NCBI RefSeq assembly: GCF_001469215.1
Contig: NZ_LOFH01000001.1
Location: 434,001-498,000, forward strand
Origin: Pseudoalteromonas sp. H105
GTDB taxonomy: Bacteria; Pseudomonadota; Gammaproteobacteria; Enterobacterales; Alteromonadaceae
Direction of reading: 5' to 3'
Length of the DNA stretch: 64,000 nt
In this document: positions 36,507 through 45,222 of the stretch, piece after piece
Numbering within the stretch: the stretch's first letter is position 1
How the letters are laid out: every line of letters begins with the position of its first letter
Notes under the pieces: generated by a model
The model's database searches: none
The model's input: only the letters and a program-made list of their open reading frames with translations
What the model was told of the DNA's origin: nothing
Translations under genes and position numbers: made by a program

Positions 36507-38030
36507 TCAATTACACCCAGATTGGATGGGTTGAGTGGTAACTTTTACTACAAAGTCGTTGTAGTCATGATCATTTTGGTCTTCCCAATATTGCTTATCA
36601 CCATGCTTTTTGTATCTAGTATTTAGTTTATTGGCGTTTCCGTTGACGGCTAAAACATAGGTGATTGAGTCACTTGCTTTGACATCATAGAAGCCTGCAG
36701 CGCCACGTTCATCGAGTAGCTTAATATATTGCCCATTTACCTTAATTCCCCAATCATTGTCATACCCAGCGCTCTCAGATACAAAAGAATAATTTATACG
36801 TGTGTAGTTGTCAGGCACACACTGCTCATCGTCGTTTAAAATATACGCAGGAGCTGCGACTGTTCCTGTTACATTACTTTGGCCAATAGCGTTAAGTGTA
36901 AATTCTTTATTTTCACTGTACTCTTCATTATCAATAGTATCGATATTAATCGTGTATGACGTTTGGCCAGCAGGCACTGTTACAGTTTGGTTTGTATAAA
37001 TATAATCACTACTGCTTGCTGTTCCTTGCGTGGTTGAAACGAAAATTTGGGCATCTTGTTCAAATGTGTTACTCAATTGCAATTCATAACTTAAAGTATC
37101 ACCTTCTGTCACTGAATCTGTAATAGCCGTAAGCGTAATAGTCGGTATGTCAGACACACTACATATAGGTGCAGAGTAACACGATGTTGACTCATTAAAA
37201 TTGGTTGCTAAATCATTTATACGTACAGGTAGGTCTGCTACATGACACGTATTGCCGGTGTTTGTATTTAACTTGTAAAGTTGCGATTTATTTGAGTGCC
37301 CAAGGTCTGTTAGCATAGTCCGGCTGAGTAAAATGTCTCCTTGGTGATTAACCGCTGCACCTGTTACAGTCGACAAGTTGTGGTCTGACAATTTACTGGC
37401 ATAGAGCGACTCTAAATCAACTGAGTAAACTGATGAGCTTGTTACTAAAACAAGTTCTGACTCTTTATAAACCATGTCTCCTCGCCAAATTCCTGAATCA
37501 TTTTCTAATCCAGATATGTTCCCAAGCAATGTTGTTTCAGCGTTCTGAGGCGATATTGCATATAACTTATTTTTATATGAACCGATTAAACGGTCATTTT
37601 TTTCGTCATACGTTAAGCGGTACATATTTTTAGTACGACCAACCTCAACATGCTCATTTGTATTTAAATCGACATAAGCGAGTTTTATATATTTAAATTT
37701 ACTCCCATTAATGGGCAATGACTTGAGCTCTGTCGCGTTAAAGTCTAGATGGTCAACATCTACTTTGTACGCTAATGGGCGCGGTGCAGATATATAGTAT
37801 AAGCGGTTTGATTCTTTTATGTGAGCAAGGGCAGATGAGCTAAACTTTGCACGAGAATGAGCTTGAACCGTTTGTGTATATTCATTTAACTTAAATACAA
37901 GAGCAGTATCACCTCGCCCTGCATTTATGCCGTATAATTGGCCTTCACATTGATTAGCGTGAGCTGGTTGAACGAATGTAAGTAACGCTGTTGTAGATAC
38001 CGCTAATAGCGACACGGATGAATTTTTCAT
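36507..38030 (-). CDS. Exported protein with Calx-beta and DUF4114-like domains
   Basis: A 507-residue protein with a signal peptide ending near AHANQC. Residues about 27-280 look like a beta-propeller/DUF6923-type repeat region (LYGINAGRGDTALVFKLN, LYAISPQNAETTLLGNI). Residues about 295-395 form a Calx-beta domain (DSVTEGDTLSYELQLSN, TVTVPAGQTSYTINIDTID). The C-terminal 110 residues resemble DUF4114 with the acidic D-x-D-Y-N-D motif. These are calcium-binding modules of surface or secreted adhesins and matrix proteins. No sorting tail is evident. It is monocistronic, with its own terminator. Confidence 0.72.
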   Translation of the reverse strand: MKNSSVSLLAVSTTALLTFVQPAHANQCEGQLYGINAGRGDTALVFKLNEYTQTVQAHSRAKFSSSALAHIKESNRLYYISAPRPLAYKVDVDHLDFNATELKSLPINGSKFKYIKLAYVDLNTNEHVEVGRTKNMYRLTYDEKNDRLIGSYKNKLYAISPQNAETTLLGNISGLENDSGIWRGDMVYKESELVLVTSSSVYSVDLESLYASKLSDHNLSTVTGAAVNHQGDILLSRTMLTDLGHSNKSQLYKLNTNTGNTCHVADLPVRINDLATNFNESTSCYSAPICSVSDIPTITLTAITDSVTEGDTLSYELQLSNTFEQDAQIFVSTTQGTASSSDYIYTNQTVTVPAGQTSYTINIDTIDNEEYSENKEFTLNAIGQSNVTGTVAAPAYILNDDEQCVPDNYTRINYSFVSESAGYDNDWGIKVNGQYIKLLDERGAAGFYDVKASDSITYVLAVNGNANKLNTRYKKHGDKQYWEDQNDHDYNDFVVKVTTQPIQSGCN

Positions 38031-38490
38031 GATAGTTGTAAACCCTGTTTAGTGAGAAGCCACGTATAGACTCTGTTTAAAATTTAACAGGGTTGGTTCT
38101 TTAGTAGTATCAGAAGTTACTTAATTGTTATGAGAATATTCTGATGTACTCGCTTGCTCATTTAGAAAAAATTGTAAAAACAGAGGGGTTAGTCTGTAGG
38201 TTTTTCTGTTCTAGCTTACAGATTTGATCTCAATTTATAAATTATTCGCGACTTGGAGTAAATGAAATGGTCAGGTTATTGTTTTTATATTTGATGACTT
38301 GTACTCACGAGGTTATAACGTTATGAAAACGCACAGCCAAAATGATTGATGCCTTATCCTGGAAGCTCATTGAATACCAAGATAAGGCAGGGCGTTTATG
38401 TGGCTAATATAGGCAGCAATCGCCTGAAACCTGCTGAGCCATTACGGACTCTTTTGGCTTTTTGATTACCACGTTTGTTTCCATTATGTA
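38031..38490. other. Gene-free 460-base gap with a hairpin
   Basis: No coding frame longer than about ten codons is credible. The gap holds the promoter of the minus-strand exported protein and, at 38351-38388, a hairpin with perfect eight-base arms GCCTTATC / GATAAGGC and an inner CTGG/CCAA extension. The hairpin lies just downstream of the M20 gene, so it may end that transcript, although a T-run is missing. Confidence 0.45.
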
Positions 38491-39639
38491 TTAAACGGTG
38501 CTTGCTTCAATAGTGTTATCGGTCAGTTTATGAACCTGACTTTGGCCGCAAAAGTGCAATAATATTTGGCTCATTTCATGAACTCGTCGGATAAAACTCG
38601 CTTTTTCGGCACGCTCATGAATGGTGTGATCCCCATCGCCTAAGGGGCCAAATCCGTCGAGCGTGATCAGCCCTGCCGCTGACATGGTATTGGCATCGCT
38701 TACACCGCCTCGAGACTCGGTTTTAAGAGGGTGGCCAAGCACCGAGCTGATGGTATCCACGAGTTGTATTTGCCCTTTTGATGGCGACATGACATCCCGT
38801 TGTACACCGCCACTGATACTCACTTCAACGCCGGGCACACGGGGGTGATCGACCAGATGCGCAATGTCTTCGAGTAAGCGATGCTTTTCTTGAATACAGG
38901 TAAAGCGGGCTTCTACAATCAATTGCGCGCTGGGCGAAATGGTATTGGCACCAATTCCTCCGTTCATTTTGCCGACATTTACTGTGGTATTTTTATCTAA
39001 ATCGGTTAACTCTGTTAATTCAATGATCATTTTAGCAGCGGCTAGATTCGCGTTAATGCCTTGCTGATAATGATTACCAGCATGGGCTGCTTTACCCGTG
39101 AGTGCGATGGTAAAAGTGGCCACACCTTTTCGGGCGATAACAATTTCATGTTGTGGTCCTGCGGCTTCAAACACAAAACAGTAGTCGTAGTTTTTTGCCA
39201 GTTTGCTGGATAAATGCTTACTGTCGTCACTGCCGGTTTCTTCGTCACTGACTAGCAACATATCAACATTGCGAATTTCACCTAAGGTGGCTTTTAACTG
39301 GCGCAGTGCATTAAGCGCGACAAAGTTTCCGCCTTTCATGTCACACACACCTGGACCGTATACCCAAAGGTCGTCTTCATTAAAATTGACAAAGGTATTG
39401 GGTGGAAAAACTGTATCGAGGTGTCCCAATAGTAGGATTTTTTTGCCTGCGGTTTTCGCTGAGCTAAACAATACATGGTTGCCGATGTGCTCTCGGGCAA
39501 AGGTTTGACAACTAAAACCTAAGGGGTGCATCCAGGTTTTAAATATGTCTGCGTTTTCATCAATGCCCGCTTTGTTTTTGCTGTATGAATTGCAGTTGAC
39601 CATTTTAGCCAACTCAGAAAAATCGATTAGGTGTGTCAT
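38491..39639 (-). CDS. M20-family metallopeptidase (glutamate carboxypeptidase/CPG2-like)
   Basis: A 382-residue cytosolic di-zinc exopeptidase. Metal and catalytic residues are all visible: H73 and D75 in GHLDTVF, D100 in GVCDMKGG, the E133/E134 pair in SDEETGSD, E158 in FEAAG, and the late His in GDGDHTIHERAEK. The lid/dimer domain has GKAAHAGNHYQQGINAN, typical of the CPG2 branch that removes C-terminal Glu or similar residues. There is no signal peptide. It is divergent from the two ATP-grasp genes, 260 bases away. One 60-base line counted by hand (38701-38760) is about 58% G+C, against about 35-40% in lines from flanking genes. A role in trimming or recycling the product of the ATP-grasp ligases is inference. 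Confidence 0.85.
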   Translation of the reverse strand: MTHLIDFSELAKMVNCNSYSKNKAGIDENADIFKTWMHPLGFSCQTFAREHIGNHVLFSSAKTAGKKILLLGHLDTVFPPNTFVNFNEDDLWVYGPGVCDMKGGNFVALNALRQLKATLGEIRNVDMLLVSDEETGSDDSKHLSSKLAKNYDYCFVFEAAGPQHEIVIARKGVATFTIALTGKAAHAGNHYQQGINANLAAAKMIIELTELTDLDKNTTVNVGKMNGGIGANTISPSAQLIVEARFTCIQEKHRLLEDIAHLVDHPRVPGVEVSISGGVQRDVMSPSKGQIQLVDTISSVLGHPLKTESRGGVSDANTMSAAGLITLDGFGPLGDGDHTIHERAEKASFIRRVHEMSQILLHFCGQSQVHKLTDNTIEASTV

Positions 39640-39899
39640 AGTGATAATCCCTTATAAAGGTGCCAAAGTAAGTACCGTAAACGCCTTTATTTAATTACAG
39701 ATAAGCGATCATAAGGTTGCAGTTAGGTGACGGTTATATTAACTATTTAGTTGTTTTGTATTGCTTCAACGAATTGTCATAAAGGCGAGGTTTAATAAGG
39801 TCGAATAATTTTTAGCCACTTTGATTTATTAAGCTGTTCGCAAAGTGACAGGCACATTATGACGACATAAAGACAATTTACGCTGCAAGGGAGTTAAGT
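39640..39899. promoter_or_regulatory. Divergent promoter region of the M20 / ATP-grasp module
   Basis: A 260-base A+T-rich gap between divergent genes, with a clear AAGGGAG ribosome site before the ATG at 39900. I searched it for a short precursor peptide gene and found none longer than a few codons. No named operator is visible. Confidence 0.5.
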
Positions 39900-40820
39900 A
39901 TGAAAGCACAGGTAGGGCTGTGGCTATACCAAAATGGTGGTGGAGCCGCAATTGAGCAACAATTAGTCACGGCATTGGCCGAACGGAACATCGACTGTAT
40001 TACTGGGTTAAATCTTCGTGATGCATTTGCCCGCGATGGCAAAATTTTTTGTAACAAACAAGTCATGGAAGATCTGGATTTGTTTTTAAGCTACAACGCG
40101 GGACAGCAATCGCAATTTCAGTTGTATTTATACGAAGCGATTAGCCAGCAAATTCCTACCATTAATAATTATACTGCGTTTGCGTTATCGGAAGATAAGT
40201 TCAAAACTTCTCATTTACTCAACAGCCATGGCATCAATACACCAGATTACCGCCTGTGTCATAAAAACGATACTGATGGTTTAAAAGCGGCAATTCGTGA
40301 GTGGGGCGGGCGATTAGTGTACAAACCAACCGATGGCTGGGGCGGTGTTGGCATCGTAAAAATCGAAAGTGAGCAAGCCTTAGACATGCTATTGCCTTTT
40401 TTAAGTCGCACTGATTTACGTTATTTCTACCTAGAGCGATTTATTGATTATGACAACACTGATTTTCGCGTTGATATTGTTGATGGTCAATACATTGGTT
40501 GTTATGGCCGACAAGCCCCAGCCGATGATTGGAAAACCAACATTACCTCTGGCGGCAGTGTATTTGTTCGTGAGCCAAACGATGAAGTAGTTGACATTGC
40601 GCTTAAAGCAGCGTCGTTAATGGGGCTTGAGATTGCCGGTGTTGATTTAATTTATGATCGTGAACGCGAGCAGTATGTGGTACTCGAAATTAATGGTATT
40701 CCCGCGTTTGCAACTCCCGAACAGGAAAAGCTAGGCCTAAACTTTAACCAGCGCAAAGTAGAAGCGATCACTAATCTTATCGAACGCAGTGTTATCAAAC
40801 ATCATTCAAAGGTTGCCTAA
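39900..40820 (+). CDS. RimK-like ATP-grasp ligase
   Basis: A 306-residue ATP-dependent carboxylate-amine ligase fold. The ATP-binding loop YKPTDGWGGVGIV lies at residues 141-153, the strand YLERFI at 177-182, DFRVDIVDGQYIGCYGR at 188-204, the Arg/Lys-Thr-Asn-x-x-x-G-G-S segment (KTNITSGGS) at 212-220, and the metal-binding VLEINGIP at 261-268 is intact. These resemble RimK/glutathione-synthetase-type enzymes that add amino acids such as glutamate to peptides or small molecules. The second ATP-grasp gene follows after three bases, so they form an operon. The substrate is unknown. Confidence 0.85.
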   Translation: MKAQVGLWLYQNGGGAAIEQQLVTALAERNIDCITGLNLRDAFARDGKIFCNKQVMEDLDLFLSYNAGQQSQFQLYLYEAISQQIPTINNYTAFALSEDKFKTSHLLNSHGINTPDYRLCHKNDTDGLKAAIREWGGRLVYKPTDGWGGVGIVKIESEQALDMLLPFLSRTDLRYFYLERFIDYDNTDFRVDIVDGQYIGCYGRQAPADDWKTNITSGGSVFVREPNDEVVDIALKAASLMGLEIAGVDLIYDREREQYVVLEINGIPAFATPEQEKLGLNFNQRKVEAITNLIERSVIKHHSKVA

Positions 40821-40823
40821 ATT

Positions 40824-42212
40824 ATGAAAAATCAGTCTTCATTGCCCAAATTAGGGTTTTTGTATTTAAACCATGTGATGCGATTTTTTGATAAATCTAA
40901 TTTCAAAGGATGGCCGAATAAAATCGAGCAAGTGACATATCGTTGGGGCAAAGACAAACAGCGCTTTATTAACGAAGTGAAAACGAAAAAAATCGAGGTG
41001 TTGATTGGTAATATTCCTGCGACGGCTTATGAAACGTTCCGAGAAATCGCCAAAGCTTTGCCACATGTTGAGTTTGTGCCGTCATTAGATGCGCAGTTCG
41101 CCAATAAATCAAAAGAAAACGTGACCCATTTTTGTAATAAATATGAATTACCCGCGCCATCGACCCGTATTTTTTACGTACCAGAGCAAGCAGAACAATT
41201 CTTAAAAACGGCCACTTACCCTAAAATCATCAAGCGCTCATTTGGGCCGTCTAATTATGGTGGTTATTTTGTTCATAAAGTAGACAGTTATGCCGACGCT
41301 AAAGCGTTGCTCAATAAACGCCAATATTATCCGGTGTATGTGCAAGATTTTGTGCCGATGCAAGCCGATATTCGCGTGATGCTGATTGGTCACAAACCGG
41401 TCTGTGCGTTTTGGCGTCGCCCACCAGAAGGCGAATGGCTTACCAACACCAGCCAAGGTGGCAGCATGGATTACCAAAATGTGCCAAAAAGTGTATTAAA
41501 ACTTGCAGTCGAAACCTCAAAAGCAGCCAATGCAGAGTATTGGGCGTGTGATATTGCGTTGGGTAAAAACGGCCAAATTTATATTTTAGAGTGCGCGACG
41601 GCCTTTGCTGCCTTTCCGTATATTCGTGATTGGATTGGTCAATACTTGATGTGGAAGTACTCTAACGGGCAATTCCAATTGCCGCATATTCCAATGTGGA
41701 ATTGGGAAGAGCTTGGTAAAATTAACCCGCAACTGTTGCGCACTATGCGCCACATTACTTTTGGCCAATATACCCCAAGTTGCGATAGTAATGAGCTATT
41801 TAAGCAGGTCGATGAATGGGGTTACCCTTTGATGGATGTACAGCAAAGAAATCAAGAGGAGTGGCCGAGTGACGTTTGGAATTTTCAAGATAATTGGCGC
41901 TTAAATCACCCTAGCGATAACAACAGCGGCTTATCAGCTCCTGTTGGGCAAGATGAAAGTACTGACTCACTGGTCCTTGAAACAGAAGACGATGCGAATG
42001 CCATTTCACATTTGAGCTTGATGGACTTTTTTACCGGGATAAAAGGCATTGGTGAGAAAATGGCGGCAGATATTTTAGAAGCCCTCGGCACGCAAGGGGT
42101 GGTCGATGCACTGACCCACAACCCACATAAGTTGTGCGAAGTGAAAAATGTTAAAGCGAAAAAACTTGCGATGATCACCTCTCACTGGCAGCAATTTAGC
42201 CAACAGCGCTAA
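40824..42212 (+). CDS. Divergent ATP-grasp protein with C-terminal helix-hairpin-helix
   Basis: A 462-residue protein with an ATP-grasp core at about 95-265: KIIKRSFGPSNYGGYFV (loop), YVQDFVPMQADIRVMLIG, and TNTSQGGS at 207-214. The usual metal-binding E-x-N is replaced: the strand reads YILECATAF (E256, then Cys-Ala), so catalysis may be altered or lost. Residues about 265-395 have no recognised domain. The tail at about 400-455 (IKGIGEKMAADILEALG, then LCEVKNVKAKKLAMI) looks like one or two helix-hairpin-helix motifs, unusual in a ligase and suggestive of nucleic-acid or protein binding. It is cotranscribed with the ligase upstream and the M14 gene downstream. Confidence 0.78.
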   Translation: MKNQSSLPKLGFLYLNHVMRFFDKSNFKGWPNKIEQVTYRWGKDKQRFINEVKTKKIEVLIGNIPATAYETFREIAKALPHVEFVPSLDAQFANKSKENVTHFCNKYELPAPSTRIFYVPEQAEQFLKTATYPKIIKRSFGPSNYGGYFVHKVDSYADAKALLNKRQYYPVYVQDFVPMQADIRVMLIGHKPVCAFWRRPPEGEWLTNTSQGGSMDYQNVPKSVLKLAVETSKAANAEYWACDIALGKNGQIYILECATAFAAFPYIRDWIGQYLMWKYSNGQFQLPHIPMWNWEELGKINPQLLRTMRHITFGQYTPSCDSNELFKQVDEWGYPLMDVQQRNQEEWPSDVWNFQDNWRLNHPSDNNSGLSAPVGQDESTDSLVLETEDDANAISHLSLMDFFTGIKGIGEKMAADILEALGTQGVVDALTHNPHKLCEVKNVKAKKLAMITSHWQQFSQQR

Positions 42213-42281
42213 TTGCTTGATTGCTGGGCAGCTGAACACGTTGAGGCTGCCTGCTAAGTTTAAACCACAAGAAGCAGCCTT

Positions 42282-44969
42282 ATGAAAGTTCAATATACCT
42301 CCTATCAAGAAACAATTGCTTTTTTACAGCAAGCGATGAGTGAACATCCTAACCTGATCCGCCTCCAAAGCATTGGTGAAACGTGGGAAAAGCGGCCCAT
42401 TATGATGGCAACAATTTCGCAAGATGTTGCCTATGCGGATCAAAAGCCTGCCTTGTTGTACACAGGGACTATCCATGCGCGAGAATGGATTGGTAATGAG
42501 CTGGCGATTAAATTTATTAAATATATTATTGATAATTATCGCTTTAACCCAAAGTTGATGAACGCGCTCACTCGCAATACCTTGTACATAGTGCCGTGTT
42601 TGAATCCGGATGGGTTGGAGTATTCGCGTAATCACTTTTCATTTTGGCGTAAGAATCGCCGTAACAATGGCGATGGCACTTTTGGTGTCGATTTAAACCG
42701 TAATTTCGCCTCTAAATTTCGCCAAGGCAACGACAGCAGTGCCAATACGTATGGCGGTCCTCATGCATTTTCGGAGCCCGAAACACAAGCAATTCGTGAT
42801 TTTGTGCTGGCGCATCGTAATATCACCTTAGCATTGGATTACCACTCGCAAGGTAATGTATTTTTTCCGGCCCATAAATTCAATCATGAGGTCGAAATAG
42901 AAGGCACAGACTTAAATGTATTGTGTGCCAATATGAACTGCGAAATAAAAAAAGTGACGGGCCGACAATACGGGATTCATCGGGGTAAACCGCCCGCCAA
43001 CCTCATTCGAGGCAGTGGTCGCGAGTATTATTACTCATTAGGAATTTTAGCGACTGTGGTTGAGGTGGGCACGCGCAATATTCCTGATTACATGCAAAAC
43101 ATGTCGCAAAGTATTGATGAGAATATTCCGGCGCTTATTCATGCGTTAGGCGAGGCGATTAATTACTCTGCACTTGCGCCTAAACGAGTCGAAGGTTTTA
43201 CTATTCGTGAGCTTGGTGCCGACAGCATCACCCTTGAGTGGGTTTACCCGTTAAAAGATGATTTGTATTTTGAGATTTATCGCAGTCAAAGCAATAAAAA
43301 CATGTGCAATGAACAAACGCTGGTGGCCATTACGCGCTCGTCCTTTTTTACCGATGTTCAGCTAAAAAGCGGCCAGCACTATTTTTATAATATCCGCGCA
43401 GTTGATAAAGTCACCAAAATAAAGTCGCCCTTTAGTCCTGAACTGCGCTTAAAAACAGCTTTAGCAAATGACGAGTTTTCGCTGACCTTGTTTCCAAATA
43501 AAGCCGATGTTGGCTACTTAGGTGCAAACTACTTATCTAAAAATAAAGAACATTTTGGCTATAATTCGATGTTTATTGGCGTCAACCAAAAGCGTGGGGT
43601 TTGTTATGGGGTGATCCGGTTTGATTTAGGAAATTTACCGATTGATGCGGTGATCAAACATGCCCGTTTTTTACTCTACCCAATGAACCGGGTCGCAGCC
43701 AAAATAGAAAAATATGGCCAGTGGTCCATTGATTTACTGGATGCCAACGCATTGGACGATATTTACGATTACCATGCGATTGCGAATGCGCCAAGCGTGT
43801 GCAGTTTGGGTCATACCATTGAATCAGATAAAATGACCCAAGGTATTTGGAGCCAATGGGCATTCAATGGCGTTGAACGTGAGCAATTACAGCATATTTG
43901 CCAACAACTGGAGCAGTCAGCCCAGCGCGCTTTGTTACTTCGTATTAAAGGACCAACTACTTTGCCGCGAGGTAATGACTCACAAATGATGCAATTTGAT
44001 ATCGGCTACGGCCCCTTTGGCAGTGGGTTGCATTATCGCCCGCATTTAGAGTTGATCTATTCAAAAGTACAACAGCCCATTGAAATGCTACCGGCGAGTC
44101 TCAATACCATTTACCCAGACAATGTCGTGGCAGATAAATTGGCTTCTGGGTTTGATAGCGAAGGTAAAATTATTTACGGTCAATTGGCATTTGCCCTCGA
44201 TGTTTTACCAGATCCCGATTGTACCGTGATAACCGAGGCATATTTAGTCCTTAACCATAGCCATAAACAAGGTGACAAACTTGGCGGCAAAGATATTCGT
44301 TTTACTATTGAACTGGTTGAATTAGAAGATGTGGATTATGCCAGTGTAAAACAGCGTGAGAAAATAGAGTATATTGGGTATGAGGTCAGCATTGAGCAAT
44401 TGCGCGATCAAAGCCAGCAATACTTTATGTTTGATAGCTACAGTCGCCAAGCACTGGAGCGTCTACACGCGCAAAATAAACCCTTTTATTTTATTATCCG
44501 TGCTACCGCGGCTTCACAAGCAAGCAATGTTTTAGTTGATTGGTACCCCATAGATGATGAGTTACAAGCTAAGCTGGTGATCAACACCATCGCACGGCGA
44601 AAGTACCCCCTTGAAGCCCCGACAAACCTTAATGTTTGCCATGAAAATAGCGCAGTTAAACTAAGTTGGAAAAACCCCGAACACCCTGATTTTGTTGGCT
44701 CGTTTGTGGTTCGTAACCGTTTTCACCCTCCGAAATCGCCCTTTGATGGGGTAAAAATTTATGGTGGAAAAGACGATTTCACAGTCGACCGCTTTGGTAA
44801 TAGTCAAATAGCTAAATATTACAGTGTGTTTAGCTATGACAATGTGCCTAATTACTCAGCGCCCGCCGCCGTTTACTATGCTGACAGTCAAATCATTCAT
44901 GTAGATGAATTAAACGATGACTTGTCTCACGAAACCGAAGACGAAGATATGTTTCTAGGTGATGATTAA
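42282..44969 (+). CDS. Large M14 zinc carboxypeptidase with FN3/DNRLRE-like modules, no signal peptide
   Basis: An 895-residue protein. The M14 domain (about 1-290) keeps the zinc ligands in IHAREW (H65, E68) and H188 in LDYHSQG, the C-terminus-binding NRNF near 142, and the catalytic Glu near 260 (VVEVGTRN). A fibronectin-III-like domain follows at about 305-390, then two beta-rich DNRLRE-like regions at about 395-590 and 600-775, a second FN3-like unit near 780-870, and an acidic tail. There is no signal peptide although such modules are usually extracellular. It follows the ATP-grasp genes after 69 bases and is closed by a terminator. It may trim C-terminal residues of the ligase product; that is inference. 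Confidence 0.82.
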   Translation: MKVQYTSYQETIAFLQQAMSEHPNLIRLQSIGETWEKRPIMMATISQDVAYADQKPALLYTGTIHAREWIGNELAIKFIKYIIDNYRFNPKLMNALTRNTLYIVPCLNPDGLEYSRNHFSFWRKNRRNNGDGTFGVDLNRNFASKFRQGNDSSANTYGGPHAFSEPETQAIRDFVLAHRNITLALDYHSQGNVFFPAHKFNHEVEIEGTDLNVLCANMNCEIKKVTGRQYGIHRGKPPANLIRGSGREYYYSLGILATVVEVGTRNIPDYMQNMSQSIDENIPALIHALGEAINYSALAPKRVEGFTIRELGADSITLEWVYPLKDDLYFEIYRSQSNKNMCNEQTLVAITRSSFFTDVQLKSGQHYFYNIRAVDKVTKIKSPFSPELRLKTALANDEFSLTLFPNKADVGYLGANYLSKNKEHFGYNSMFIGVNQKRGVCYGVIRFDLGNLPIDAVIKHARFLLYPMNRVAAKIEKYGQWSIDLLDANALDDIYDYHAIANAPSVCSLGHTIESDKMTQGIWSQWAFNGVEREQLQHICQQLEQSAQRALLLRIKGPTTLPRGNDSQMMQFDIGYGPFGSGLHYRPHLELIYSKVQQPIEMLPASLNTIYPDNVVADKLASGFDSEGKIIYGQLAFALDVLPDPDCTVITEAYLVLNHSHKQGDKLGGKDIRFTIELVELEDVDYASVKQREKIEYIGYEVSIEQLRDQSQQYFMFDSYSRQALERLHAQNKPFYFIIRATAASQASNVLVDWYPIDDELQAKLVINTIARRKYPLEAPTNLNVCHENSAVKLSWKNPEHPDFVGSFVVRNRFHPPKSPFDGVKIYGGKDDFTVDRFGNSQIAKYYSVFSYDNVPNYSAPAAVYYADSQIIHVDELNDDLSHETEDEDMFLGDD

Positions 44970-45005
44970 TCTTTTACTTTGTTGCGTACTAGCCTGAAAA
45001 TGTGT

Positions 45006-45038
45006 GGCTGTAACTGAATGCGACAGCCCATTTTTTTT
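45006..45038 (+). terminator. Terminator after the M14 carboxypeptidase gene
   Basis: A six-base-pair stem (GGCTGT / ACAGCC) with an eleven-base loop is followed after CA by eight T. It closes the ATP-grasp/M14 operon. Confidence 0.8.
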
Positions 45039-45222
45039 GTCAGCTCAGCGGCATGAGTTACTAGTACCTTCGGCATTTTATATTTTACGGAAAATACACG
45101 GAACTGATTGAAGCAAAAAAGGAAGTCGGCTATGGTGAACAATCACTAAAAATAAGTTTAAAACGTGTTAACTTACAGGCCGATTAGGCATTGAGTTAAA
45201 CACTGTATTGTTGGAGAGTACT

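Noticed and set aside
40824..42212. Interpretation of the ATP-grasp pair as classical glutathione synthesis or RimK acting on ribosomal S6
   Set aside because: Glutathione synthesis uses GshA plus GshB, which these do not resemble in pairing, and the second protein lacks the metal-site Asn and has an HhH tail; the peptidase neighbours also do not fit rimK.
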